Shown one piece after another: positions 25,115 through 32,996 of a stretch of 64,000 bases of DNA. Source of the stretch: Rugosimonospora sp040255525 (GTDB taxonomy: Bacteria > Actinomycetota > Actinomycetes > Mycobacteriales > Micromonosporaceae); assembly GCA_040255525.1 (NCBI GenBank), contig JBDZVD010000024.1, positions 3,502-67,501 on the forward strand. The letters are read 5' to 3'. The notes below the pieces were generated by a model. That model had not been told where the DNA came from. It did no database searches and saw nothing but the letters and a program-made list of their open reading frames with translations. The position numbers and the translations under genes are program-made. Every line of letters begins with the position of its first letter. Position 1 is the first letter of the stretch.

Positions 25115-26218
25115 TCATGAGCTGTCCCGGAGGGCGGCACGGGCGGCACGGATCCCGCCGAGGATGCTCCGCTCCGCCGCGGCCACCGCGTCACCGGGCA
25201 GGATCCCGCCCGCTCCGGTACCCCGGAGGAAGTCGGCGAACGCGTCCGACGTGGTGCGCGGCGTGTACCCGTACTCCTTGATCAGGCGCGTGGTGTCCAC
25301 CACCCGGCCGTGAACGAACAGGTCGAGCTGGTCGAGGGTGAACTTGACACCCGAGCGCGCCAGCCCCGCGGCGGCGGACAGCCCCTGCTCCATGACCGGG
25401 ACGGCGATCCGGTTGGCCCGGCGTACCGCCTGGGACAGCGTGATCACCCCGGCGCCCGCGACGTTGAACGTACCCGGATGATCTTCCACCACGGACCGGT
25501 GCAGCACCTCCAACGCGTCATCGACGTGGATGAACTGGAGGCGGGGATCCCGGCCGAGCACGGTGGGCACGAACGGCAGCGCGAAATACCTGGTCAGGCT
25601 CGTGTTCGCGCGCCGGCCGATGAACGGCGCGAAGCGCAGCACCGTGGCCGCCACATCGCGGCGGCGGCGCTGGAAACCGCGGACATACCCCTCGATGTCA
25701 AGCACATCGCGGGCGAATCCGCCACGGGGAATCTCGCGCGGCTCGGTGTCCTCGGTGAACACCGCCGGGTCGCGGAAGGACGCCCCGTACGCGGCGGTCG
25801 ACGACCGGATCACGATCTTCCGCAGGTCGGGCGCCTGCTGGCAGGCGGCGAGTAGCTGCATCGTGCCGATGACGTTTTGCTCTTTCATCGCCGGCCGGCC
25901 ACCGGCGTGCCGGTCGCCCGCGACGGCCAAATGAACGACCGCCTCCACCCGCTCAGACGAAATGATCTTCGCGGGTTCGGCGGTCGTGATGTCGGCGGCG
26001 ACGAACTCGACGCCTCCGGCAAGGAGGATCGCGAATTCGGCGGGCGGTTGCTCGCTGTCCAGCCCGATGACCCGCCCGATCCGGGAATCGGCAGCAAGCC
26101 GCGCGGCAACCTGGGCGCCAAGATAGCGGGCGACGCCGGTGACCAGCACCACCCCCGGGCCACGGTGACGCCGGCGCGGGATGGCGCCGTTGATCCGGCG
26201 CTCCTGACCGGTGCTCAC
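25115..26218 (-). CDS. NAD-dependent epimerase/dehydratase family protein (GalE2-like)
   Basis: 367 residues of the extended SDR fold. The Rossmann motif is VVLVTGVARYLGAQVA (a GxxxxxG variant), then VVHLAVAG and IVIRSSTAAYG. The usual catalytic YxxxK is not clear; the tyrosine may be that of IEGYVRGFQRRR, without lysine. It corresponds to Rv0501 and sits in the same order next to Rv0502-, Rv0500A- and Rv0500B-like genes. Sugar-nucleotide epimerase activity is therefore uncertain. Confidence 0.82.
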   Translation of the reverse strand: MSTGQERRINGAIPRRRHRGPGVVLVTGVARYLGAQVAARLAADSRIGRVIGLDSEQPPAEFAILLAGGVEFVAADITTAEPAKIISSERVEAVVHLAVAGDRHAGGRPAMKEQNVIGTMQLLAACQQAPDLRKIVIRSSTAAYGASFRDPAVFTEDTEPREIPRGGFARDVLDIEGYVRGFQRRRRDVAATVLRFAPFIGRRANTSLTRYFALPFVPTVLGRDPRLQFIHVDDALEVLHRSVVEDHPGTFNVAGAGVITLSQAVRRANRIAVPVMEQGLSAAAGLARSGVKFTLDQLDLFVHGRVVDTTRLIKEYGYTPRTTSDAFADFLRGTGAGGILPGDAVAAAERSILGGIRAARAALRDSS

Positions 26219-26291
26219 GTCACTCCTCCGCGTTTTCGCCAGAAGGAAACTGAGCGAGGGGTGCGTCTACCTTCCCGCCGAGGCGGGGCGC

Positions 26292-26393
26292 CTACTTGCC
26301 GAGACGGCGACGCTGGACGCGGGTCTTGCGCAGCAGCTTCCGATGCTTCTTCTTGGCCATCCGCTTGCGGCGCTTCTTGACGACCGAGCCCAT
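26292..26393 (-). CDS. Small ribosomal protein bS22 (AURKAIP1/COX24 domain)
   Basis: A 33-residue, strongly basic protein: MGSVVKKRRKRMAKKKHRKL followed by an Arg/Lys-rich end in RRLGK. This is the AURKAIP1/COX24 motif of the actinobacterial ribosomal protein bS22 (Rv0500B in M. tuberculosis), found near the decoding centre in mycobacterial ribosomes. Its neighbours on both sides match the mycobacterial order. A -10-like TAGGCT lies at 26441-26436. Confidence 0.93.
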   Translation of the reverse strand: MGSVVKKRRKRMAKKKHRKLLRKTRVQRRRLGK

Positions 26394-26484
26394 ACGAGTT
26401 TTCCCCTCGAACTGTGCGCTTGAGTAAACCCGGTAAGCCTAGCCGGCACCCGAGGGGAACACGAAACCGGCCCTGCCCGTGCGG

Positions 26485-26697
26485 TCAGGCCGATCTGGAG
26501 AACGCGTCGCGCAGGTAGGCGTGCACGGCATGCTCGGGTACCCGGAACGATCGCCCGACCCGGACCGCGGTGAGCTCACCCGAGTGGACCAGGCGGTAAA
26601 CCGTCATCTTGGACACCCGCATGAGCCCCGCCACCTCGGCAACGGTCAGAAACTGAACCTCCGAAAACCTGCCCTCGGAGTGTGCGGATCCCGCCAT
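26485..26697 (-). CDS. Small BldC/excisionase-like helix-turn-helix protein
   Basis: 70 residues. FLTVAEVAGLMRVSKMTVYR and LVHSGELTAVRVGRSFRVPE form a single MerR/excisionase-type winged helix. It is the equivalent of Rv0500A, which precedes Rv0500B and galE2 in mycobacteria. Despite the excisionase label there is no integrase here; it is a chromosomal regulator whose targets are unknown. GAGGGTGAGCC before the ATG is a fair ribosome binding site. The 164 bases upstream contain GTACCGGTAC near 26780 and no gene. Confidence 0.9.
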   Translation of the reverse strand: MAGSAHSEGRFSEVQFLTVAEVAGLMRVSKMTVYRLVHSGELTAVRVGRSFRVPEHAVHAYLRDAFSRSA

Positions 26698-26861
26698 GGC
26701 TCACCCTCGGTCCTGTCCCCGGCGCGCACCCGTCGGGAGGCTTGCGCCGCCGGGGCGGGGAACGCGCGTGTAACTAGAACGGTACCGGTACGGGTGTGAC
26801 TTCCGCGACGGCTTCTCACATTTGTTCCCTGGTCGCGGTACCCGCCGACGGGTGGCCCGGC

Positions 26862-27782
26862 TCAGTTCCGGGAGGCGAGCGCCCGGGCGAAGAAGGCCAC
26901 GTTCCTCGGCCGCTCGGCGAGCCGGCGCATCAGGTACCCGTACCACTGCTCGCCGTACGGCAGGTAGACCCGCACCTGGTACCCGGCGGCGACCAGCCGG
27001 CGCTGCTCCTGCGGCCGGATGCCGTAGAGCATCTGGAACTCGAAGTCCTCCGGCGACCGGTCGAACCACTTCGCCCGGTCCTCGCCGATCGCGATCAGCC
27101 GGGGGTCGTGCGTCGCGATCATCGGGTACCCGGGTCCGGACATCAGGATGTTGAGGCACCGCACGTACGATTTGTCGACTTCGACCGGGGACTGGAACGC
27201 CACCGACTCGGGCTCGGAGTACGCCCCCTTGCAGAGCCGGATCCGGGAGCCGGGGACGGCCAGCTCGCGGCAGTCGCCCTCGGTACGCCGCAGGTACGCC
27301 TGGAGCACCGCGCCCGCGGTCGGGAAGTCCCGGCGCAGCCGGGCCACCGTGTCCAGGGTCAGGTCGGTGGTCGCCGCGTCCTCCATGTCCAGCGTGACCG
27401 TGGTACCCGACGACGCCGCGGCCTCGCAGATCGCGTGCGCGTACTCGTACGCCAGGTCCTCGTCGAACCGCTGCCCGAGAGCGGAGAGCTTCACGCTGAC
27501 CTCGGCGGCCGGGGTGACCCCGGCGCCAGCGAGCGATTTGAGCAACCGGAGATACTCGTCCTTGGTAGCCGCCGCCTGCCCGGCAGTCTGCGTGTCCTCA
27601 CCGAGATAGTCCAGAGTGACCTTGAGTCCCTCCGCGACGAGTTCGCGGGTCGCGCGCAACGCGTCGTCGGTGGAGGCACCAGGCACGAACCGTCGTACCA
27701 CGTCCCGGCTCACCGGGACGGTCTGCACGAGCCGCTCTACCCGCGACGACCGGGCGGCGGCGAGGATGACCGTTCGGAGCAT
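26862..27782 (-). CDS. Proline dehydrogenase
   Basis: 306 residues of the single-function FAD-dependent enzyme that oxidises proline to pyrroline-5-carboxylate. The barrel motifs are VSVKLSALGQRFDED, TVTLDMEDAATTDLTL, QAYLRRTEGDCREL and IRLCKGAYSEPES. Near the end come FQMLYGIRPQEQRRL and RVYLPYGEQWYGYLMRRLAE, which bind flavin and substrate. No P5C dehydrogenase gene is adjacent; the second step must be encoded elsewhere. It is divergent from the next gene across 70 bases. Confidence 0.94.
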   Translation of the reverse strand: MLRTVILAAARSSRVERLVQTVPVSRDVVRRFVPGASTDDALRATRELVAEGLKVTLDYLGEDTQTAGQAAATKDEYLRLLKSLAGAGVTPAAEVSVKLSALGQRFDEDLAYEYAHAICEAAASSGTTVTLDMEDAATTDLTLDTVARLRRDFPTAGAVLQAYLRRTEGDCRELAVPGSRIRLCKGAYSEPESVAFQSPVEVDKSYVRCLNILMSGPGYPMIATHDPRLIAIGEDRAKWFDRSPEDFEFQMLYGIRPQEQRRLVAAGYQVRVYLPYGEQWYGYLMRRLAERPRNVAFFARALASRN

Positions 27783-27852
27783 GGGGCGAGCGTAACGCCC
27801 GCGAATAGCTCGGACCCGCTAACCTCTGTTCCGGCCGACTGGAGGACGGATC

Positions 27853-28857
27853 ATGCACCGGATCAGCTCTGAGCCCCGGCCGGGGTGGCAGCAGACGGTA
27901 CGCGACCAGGGGGTTTCCCTCGCCCATTGGGACGAGACCGCCTGTTATGTCCTCGACCTTCCCGAGGTGCTGCGGTTGGAGGCGCTGACCGAGGAACTCT
28001 ACGAGATGTGCCTCGCGGCGGTCCGGCATGTGATCGAACAGGGCAGGTATGCCGATTTCGGCGTCCCGGAATGGGCCATCCCGGCGGTCCACGCGTCCCT
28101 GCTGTCCGGGGCGCCCAGCCTGTGCACCCGCCTCGACCTGTGGCACGACGGCAACCGGCCGCCGAAGCTTCTGGACTGCCGACCGGACGTACCGGACGGG
28201 CTGGTGGAGACCTCGATCGCCCAGTGGTACTGGCTGGATCAGACCAGGCCGGACCAGGACCAGTGGAACAGCCTGCACGAGCGGCTGCTCACCGGCTGGC
28301 GGACGATCGCGAAGGAGCTGCGCTACCCCTCCGTCCACTTCGGCTGGTCCCAGCTGGACCCGACCGGCGGTGACGAGTTGACGGCCGGGTACCTGGCCGG
28401 CGTGGCCGAGCAGGCCGGCCTCGGCACCCGGCTGGTACCCATGCATCTGATCGGCTGGGACGGCCAGCGCTTCCTCGACGACGAGGGCGGCCCGATCGTC
28501 ACCTGCTTCAAGCGGTACCCGTGGGAGTGGATGATCCGCGAGCCGTACGGCCGGCTGGCGCTGGCACCGGAGACCCCGACGACCTGGATCGAACCGCCCT
28601 GGAAACTCCTGCTGTCCGGCACGCCGCTGCTGGCCACGCTGTGGCAGCTGTTCCCGGACCACCCCAACCTGGTGCCGGCGTTTGCCGGCCGTGCCCTGGA
28701 GCTGCCCGCGCCGCCGAGCTTCTCCGGCAACCCGGTCGTCTTGACGACGTGGATGGTCACCGGCGAGGACGGGCGGCCGCACTCCGCGGGAGCCGGGTTC
28801 CGCGAATCCGGTGCCGACGGATACGAGCGGTTTGTCCCCCACTATGTAACAAGATAG
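27853..28857 (+). CDS. Glutathionylspermidine-synthase-like ATP-grasp protein lacking a core segment
   Basis: 334 residues. The family pattern is clear: RPGWQQTVRDQGVS, HWDETACYVLDLPEV, FGVPEWAIPAVHASL, QWYWLDQTRPDQDQWNSLHE, FKRYPWEWMIREPYG, WIEPPWKLLLSGTPLLATLW and the closing YERFVPHYV. Relatives have about 380 residues. The missing part is the stretch that normally follows HPNLLPA, with KPxxxREGxN and the GxYGxEGYxxQ motif that binds ATP. Here PNLVPAFAGRALELP passes almost at once to VVLTTWMVTG. The ligase fold may be inactive or altered. Actinobacteria make mycothiol rather than glutathionylspermidine, so the substrate is unknown. Confidence 0.8.
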   Translation: MHRISSEPRPGWQQTVRDQGVSLAHWDETACYVLDLPEVLRLEALTEELYEMCLAAVRHVIEQGRYADFGVPEWAIPAVHASLLSGAPSLCTRLDLWHDGNRPPKLLDCRPDVPDGLVETSIAQWYWLDQTRPDQDQWNSLHERLLTGWRTIAKELRYPSVHFGWSQLDPTGGDELTAGYLAGVAEQAGLGTRLVPMHLIGWDGQRFLDDEGGPIVTCFKRYPWEWMIREPYGRLALAPETPTTWIEPPWKLLLSGTPLLATLWQLFPDHPNLVPAFAGRALELPAPPSFSGNPVVLTTWMVTGEDGRPHSAGAGFRESGADGYERFVPHYVTR

Positions 28858-28911
28858 CCATTGGCATGCCTGGATTGCGCCGGCCGCCCCAACACCGTCT
28901 ACCGTTGTCGC

Positions 28912-29451
28912 GTGAACTTCGACGCGTACGCCCACCGGGCCGTTGATCTCGTCAACGCACCGCTGGACGACCTCGATGACCTGAGGAGCCTGTTCGGCCC
29001 CGACAGCTGGATGCGGGACGGCACCACGGAACGCGACGTCGCCACGTTCCGCCGGGCCCAGAAACGGCTGCGCGAGGTGTTCGAACTGGGCACCAGCCAC
29101 CGGGACGCGGAGGCCGTCGCGGCGCTCAACGCGCTGCTCGACGCGCATCCGGTGCAGCCGCGCATCTCCGGCCACGACGCCTCCGACTGGCACATGCACG
29201 TAACCAGCCGCGGCTCGTCGGTCAGCGCCGAGTACCTGGCCGGCGCGGTCTGGGGCCTCGCGGTCTGGCTGTGCGAGTACGGCAGTGCCCGGTTCGGGGT
29301 CTGTGCCGACGACCGCTGCGGCAACGTGTACCTGGACACATCCTCCAACTGCTGCCGCAGGTTCTGCTCGGAGCGCTGCGCGACCCGCTCGCACGTCGCG
29401 GCGCACCGGGCCCGCAAGCGCGCCGCGGACGCGCTGACGACGGTCAGCTGA
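28912..29451 (+). CDS. CGNR zinc-finger (ABATE-domain) regulator
   Basis: 179 residues. The N-terminal ABATE domain is followed by the C-terminal finger CADDRCGNVYLDTSSNCCRR, then FCSERCATRSHVAAHRARK, with the four cysteines and the CGN motif of the family. These proteins are presumed DNA-binding stress regulators; no target is known. GTG 28912 is the natural start because family members begin FDAYAHRAVDLVN. The frame is open to 28861. Confidence 0.88.
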   Translation: MNFDAYAHRAVDLVNAPLDDLDDLRSLFGPDSWMRDGTTERDVATFRRAQKRLREVFELGTSHRDAEAVAALNALLDAHPVQPRISGHDASDWHMHVTSRGSSVSAEYLAGAVWGLAVWLCEYGSARFGVCADDRCGNVYLDTSSNCCRRFCSERCATRSHVAAHRARKRAADALTTVS

Positions 29452-29470
29452 TCGGTCGGCGGCACACCAC

Positions 29471-30268
29471 TCAGACATCCACAGTGGACGCCTGAGTCAG
29501 GTGCGTGCGCGCGAACGCCAGCGCCTCGGCCAGGTCGGACTCCCGCTCGGCACGGCTCGCCGCGCGCCGGGTGGACACCTCGACCGCGATCGAACCGGTG
29601 AAGCCCCGACCGGCCAGCGACTCCAGCAGCGCGGCGCACGGCTGGGTGCCCCGGCCGGGGACCAGGTGTTCGTCGCGCGCCTCGCCGGTGCCGTCGCCGA
29701 GGTGCACGTGCGCCATCGACGACCCCATCGCGTCGGCGAGAGTCAGGGAGTCGGTGCGCGCCGCGGCGCAGTGCGAGAGATCCAGGGTGTACGCGTCGAA
29801 GCCGACCTTGGTCGGGTCCCAGCCCGGCGCGTACGGCACGAATTCCCGCCCCGCCATCCGCACCGGGAACATGTTTTCCACCGCGAAGGTGATGCTCGGG
29901 TGCTCCTGGCGCAGTTTGGCGATCCCGGACACGAACGTCCGGGCGTAGTCGCGCTGCCAGGTGAACGGCGGGTGCACAACGACGACCCCGGCCGACAGGG
30001 ACTCGGCGAGCGCGGCGCTGCGGCGCAGCCGCTCCCACGGGTCCGGGCTCCACACCCGCTGGGTGACCAGCAGGCAGGGCGCGTGCACCGAACTCACCGG
30101 CACGCCGTAGTGCTCGGACAGGCCGCGCAACGCCCCGGCGTCCTGGCTGACCGCGTCGGTCCAGACCATCACCTCGATCCCGTCGTACCCGAGGGCGGCG
30201 GCCATCGCGAACGCGGCCGAGGTGGGCTCCGGGAACACCGACGAGGTCGAGAGCAGGACAGGAATCAC
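29471..30268 (-). CDS. Sugar phosphate isomerase/epimerase (AP endonuclease-2-like TIM barrel)
   Basis: 265 residues with the xylose-isomerase-like barrel: MAAALGYDGIEVMVWTDAVS, VSSVHAPCLLV, VVVVHPPFTWQ, FAVENMFPVRM, LDLSHCAAARTD, AHVHLGDGTG and GSIAVEVSTR. The His, Glu and Asp residues of these strands are the usual divalent-metal ligands. It corresponds to Rv0498 in an otherwise conserved cluster. The substrate is unknown. GTG 30268 is chosen over the ATG at 30295 because the barrel starts right after it. Confidence 0.85.
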   Translation of the reverse strand: MIPVLLSTSSVFPEPTSAAFAMAAALGYDGIEVMVWTDAVSQDAGALRGLSEHYGVPVSSVHAPCLLVTQRVWSPDPWERLRRSAALAESLSAGVVVVHPPFTWQRDYARTFVSGIAKLRQEHPSITFAVENMFPVRMAGREFVPYAPGWDPTKVGFDAYTLDLSHCAAARTDSLTLADAMGSSMAHVHLGDGTGEARDEHLVPGRGTQPCAALLESLAGRGFTGSIAVEVSTRRAASRAERESDLAEALAFARTHLTQASTVDV

Positions 30269-30424
30269 ACTGCCAGCGTATCTCCGGGCCGGCACTCCGA
30301 TCCGAATCGTTGGGACAATATGCGCCTAACGTCCCACTTCGGCCGCGTGACGGGCGGCCCATCCGCCGGTCAGCCCCAGCACCGTCCCCGGTCCATCGCG
30401 TGACCGCGCCGCGCAAGCCCAGGA

Positions 30425-31351
30425 TCAGCTCTCCAGGATGTCCAGCCGGCGGAGGATCACGCCCTCGCGCAGCGCCCAGGGGCAGATCTGCAGCTCGTCG
30501 ATGCCCAGCCGGCGCATCGTCGCCTCGGCCACCACGGCGCCGGCCAGCAACTGGTGGGCCCGCGGGGCGCTGACCCCGTCCATCTCGCCCAGGGCACCGG
30601 CCGGAATGTGCCGGATGAAGCCCAGCACCTGGTGCAGGCCCGTCCGGGTGAGTACCCGCGGCACCAGCGGCCCGGCTTCCGACGGCTCCGCGCCGGCCAG
30701 CCGGGCCAGAGTACGGAAGGTCTTCGAGGTCGCCACCGGCCGGTCCCAGCCGCTGGGCTCGATGACCCGCGCCGCGCCGTCCACCACCTTCCCGGCATAC
30801 TCGATCAGCGCGTCCACGTCGGCGGCCCTGGGCGGCGAGCCGTGCAAACGCTCCCGGGTCAGCCGGCCCGCGCCCAGCGGTACGGACAGCGCGATGTCCG
30901 GCTCCTCGTCGATGCCGGCGGCCAGCTCCAGCGACCCGCCGCCGATGTCCAGTACCAGCAGCCGCCCGGCCGACCAGCCGAACCAGCGCCGTACCGCCAG
31001 AAAGGTCATCCGCGCCTCGCCCTCGCCGGAGAGCACGCGCAACTCCACCCCGGTCTCCCGGCGGATCCGGGCGAGCACCTCGGCGCAGTTCGCGGCGTCC
31101 CGAACCGCCGAGGTGGCGAACGCCAGCAGGTCCTCGGTCTGCAGCCGCTCCGCGGCCTCGCGGGCGTTCCGGACCGCCTCGACGAGCGCGTCCGCGCCCT
31201 GGGTGGACAACCGGCCGTCCGGCTTGATCTGCTCGGCCAGGCGCAGGACGGCCTTCTCCGAGTGGGCCGGCCAGGGATGGGCACCGGCGTGCGCGTCGAC
31301 GACAAGAAGATGCACCGTGTTGGAGCCGACGTCGAGGACACCGAGACGCAT
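30425..31351 (-). CDS. Ppx/GppA family phosphatase
   Basis: 308 residues of the exopolyphosphatase/guanosine-pentaphosphatase fold: MRLGVLDVGSNTVHLLVVDA (phosphate loop 1), LLAFATSAVRDAANCAEVLA, RVLSGEGEARMTFLAVRRWF, LLVLDIGGGSLELAAG (phosphate loop 2) and ARAHQLLAGAVVAEATMRRL. It is the Rv0496 equivalent. It may degrade polyphosphate or (p)ppGpp; the family does not settle which. Close proximity to senX3-regX3 links it to phosphate control. The open frame continues upstream to 32146, but that part is antisense to the next gene. Confidence 0.9.
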   Translation of the reverse strand: MRLGVLDVGSNTVHLLVVDAHAGAHPWPAHSEKAVLRLAEQIKPDGRLSTQGADALVEAVRNAREAAERLQTEDLLAFATSAVRDAANCAEVLARIRRETGVELRVLSGEGEARMTFLAVRRWFGWSAGRLLVLDIGGGSLELAAGIDEEPDIALSVPLGAGRLTRERLHGSPPRAADVDALIEYAGKVVDGAARVIEPSGWDRPVATSKTFRTLARLAGAEPSEAGPLVPRVLTRTGLHQVLGFIRHIPAGALGEMDGVSAPRAHQLLAGAVVAEATMRRLGIDELQICPWALREGVILRRLDILES

Positions 31352-31369
31352 GCGGCATACGCTAGCCCG

Positions 31370-32266
31370 ATGAGCATCCGCGCGTCCGTCGACGAGCCGA
31401 ACGACCCTCGCAGCCTGGAAGTGGGCCTGGACTACCCCCGGGAGTGGATCGAGTTCCCCGACCCCGCCGACCCGGAACACGTCGTCCGGGCCGACCTGAC
31501 CTGGCTGCTGTCCACGTGGACGTGCGTGTTCGGCAAGGCCTGCCACGGGATCATCAAGGGCCGTGCCGCCGACGGCTGCTGCTCGCACGGGGCGTTCTTC
31601 ACGGACACCGACGACGAGAAGCGCATCCGGGACGCCGCGCGGAAGCTGACGCCGGAGACCTGGCAGCACCACCGGCGGGGGTTCAAGAACTACACCGAGA
31701 TGGACACGATCGACGGCAAGACGCCGGCGCGGCGCACGGCGACCCGGGACGGCGGTCCGTGTGTCTTCCTCAACGACGCGAGCTTTCCCGGCGGCGGCGG
31801 CTGCGCCCTGCACGCCCAGGCGCTGCGCGACGGCGTGCACCCGCTGGAGTACAAGCCGGACGTGTGCTGGCAGTTGCCCATCCGCCGGGACCAGGAGTGG
31901 AGCAAGCGCCCGGACGGGACGAAGGTGCTGGTGTCCACGATCACCGAGTTCGACCGGCGCGGCTGGGGCGAGGGCGGCCACGACCTGGACTGGTGGTGCA
32001 CGTCGTCGCCGGAGGCGCACGTCGGCACCGAGCCGCTCTACCGCTCGTACGAGCCAGAGCTGACCGCGCTGATCGGTAAGAAGGCGTACGCCAAGCTGGC
32101 CGAGCTGTGCGCGGCCCGGATGGACCTCGGGCAGGTCGCGCCGCACCCGGCGACGCCGAAGCCGATCCCGGTGATCGCGCTCCAGCCGGGCGGCCGCGAA
32201 CCGGCGTCACCCCGGCGCGGGGCCAAAAGCGGCGCTCGGGGCGCCAACACCGCCACGGCCAACTAG
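31370..32266 (+). CDS. Conserved actinobacterial Cys-rich protein (Rv0495c-like)
   Basis: 298 residues of a conserved family without assigned function. Conserved cysteines lie in STWTCVFGKACHGIIKG and AADGCCSHGAFF, then in GGPCVFLND, GGGGCALHAQ and PDVCWQLPI. The spacing resembles YkgJ/DUF3109-type proteins that hold a metal or Fe-S cluster. The C-terminus is low-complexity. In mycobacteria the homologue sits between the ppx-like gene and the senX3-regX3 region, as here. The start codon lies 18 bases from the divergent ppx start. Confidence 0.85.
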   Translation: MSIRASVDEPNDPRSLEVGLDYPREWIEFPDPADPEHVVRADLTWLLSTWTCVFGKACHGIIKGRAADGCCSHGAFFTDTDDEKRIRDAARKLTPETWQHHRRGFKNYTEMDTIDGKTPARRTATRDGGPCVFLNDASFPGGGGCALHAQALRDGVHPLEYKPDVCWQLPIRRDQEWSKRPDGTKVLVSTITEFDRRGWGEGGHDLDWWCTSSPEAHVGTEPLYRSYEPELTALIGKKAYAKLAELCAARMDLGQVAPHPATPKPIPVIALQPGGREPASPRRGAKSGARGANTATAN

Positions 32267-32281
32267 CGAGGCGCGGCCGGC

Positions 32282-32965
32282 CTACGGCTCGAACTTGTAC
32301 CCGAGGCCGCGCACCGTGACGATGTGGCGCGGGGTCGACGGCTCCGGTTCGATCTTGGAGCGCAGCCGCTTCACGTGGACGTCCAGGGTCTTGGTGTCGC
32401 CCACGTAGTCGGCGCCCCACACCCGATCGATCAGCTGTCCACGGGTGAGAACCCGGCCGGCGTTGCGCAGCAGCATCTCCAGGAGCTCGAACTCCTTGAG
32501 CGGCAACGGCACCGCGTCACCGGAGACGGTCACCACGTGCCGCTCGACGTCCATCCGCACCGGACCGGCAGCCAGTGTGGGGGCGGTCACCTCGACGGCC
32601 TCACCGGACTGCCGGCGCAGCACCGCGCGGACCCGGGCGACCAGTTCCCGTGGCGAGTACGGCTTCGTGACGTAGTCGTCGGCACCGATCTCCAGCCCGA
32701 CCACCTTGTCGATCTCCGAGTCCCGGGCGGTGACCATGATGATCGGTACGTTGGACCGGGAGCGCAGTTGCCGGCACACCTCGGTACCGGACATCTCCGG
32801 CAGCATGAGATCCAGCAGGACGATGTCCGCGCCGGTCCGGTCGAATTCGGTCAACGCCGCAGTACCCGTGGCCGCGACGGAAACCTCGAAGCCCTCCTTG
32901 CGCAGCATGTACGACAATGCGTCCGAGAACGACTCCTCGTCCTCGACGACCAGCACGCGGGCCAC
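32282..32965 (-). CDS. regX3: OmpR-family response regulator, RegX3/PhoP type
   Basis: 227 residues. The receiver has acidic Glu8-Asp9-Glu10 (VLVVEDEESFSD), phospho-acceptor Asp52 in IVLLDLMLPEMSGTEV and the lysine of YVTKPYSPREL. The winged helix ends LDVHVKRLRSKIEPEPSTPR and VRGLGYKFEP. It is orthologous in type and context to M. tuberculosis RegX3 and Streptomyces PhoP, regulators of phosphate starvation. It follows the kinase after 31 bases, with gpmA upstream as in mycobacteria. Predicted sites are the GTTCACC repeats before senX3 and pstS. Confidence 0.92.
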   Translation of the reverse strand: MARVLVVEDEESFSDALSYMLRKEGFEVSVAATGTAALTEFDRTGADIVLLDLMLPEMSGTEVCRQLRSRSNVPIIMVTARDSEIDKVVGLEIGADDYVTKPYSPRELVARVRAVLRRQSGEAVEVTAPTLAAGPVRMDVERHVVTVSGDAVPLPLKEFELLEMLLRNAGRVLTRGQLIDRVWGADYVGDTKTLDVHVKRLRSKIEPEPSTPRHIVTVRGLGYKFEP

Positions 32966-32996
32966 TACGCGCTTCCTTTCACTGGGTCTCGGCCTT

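Noticed and set aside
26485..26697. Excisionase of an integrated element
   Set aside because: No integrase, attachment repeats or phage genes are near; the context is the conserved Rv0500A locus.
30425..32146. 573-residue extension of the Ppx/GppA frame
   Set aside because: The upstream 265 codons are antisense to the conserved Cys-rich gene, and the family starts at MRLGVLDVGSNT.
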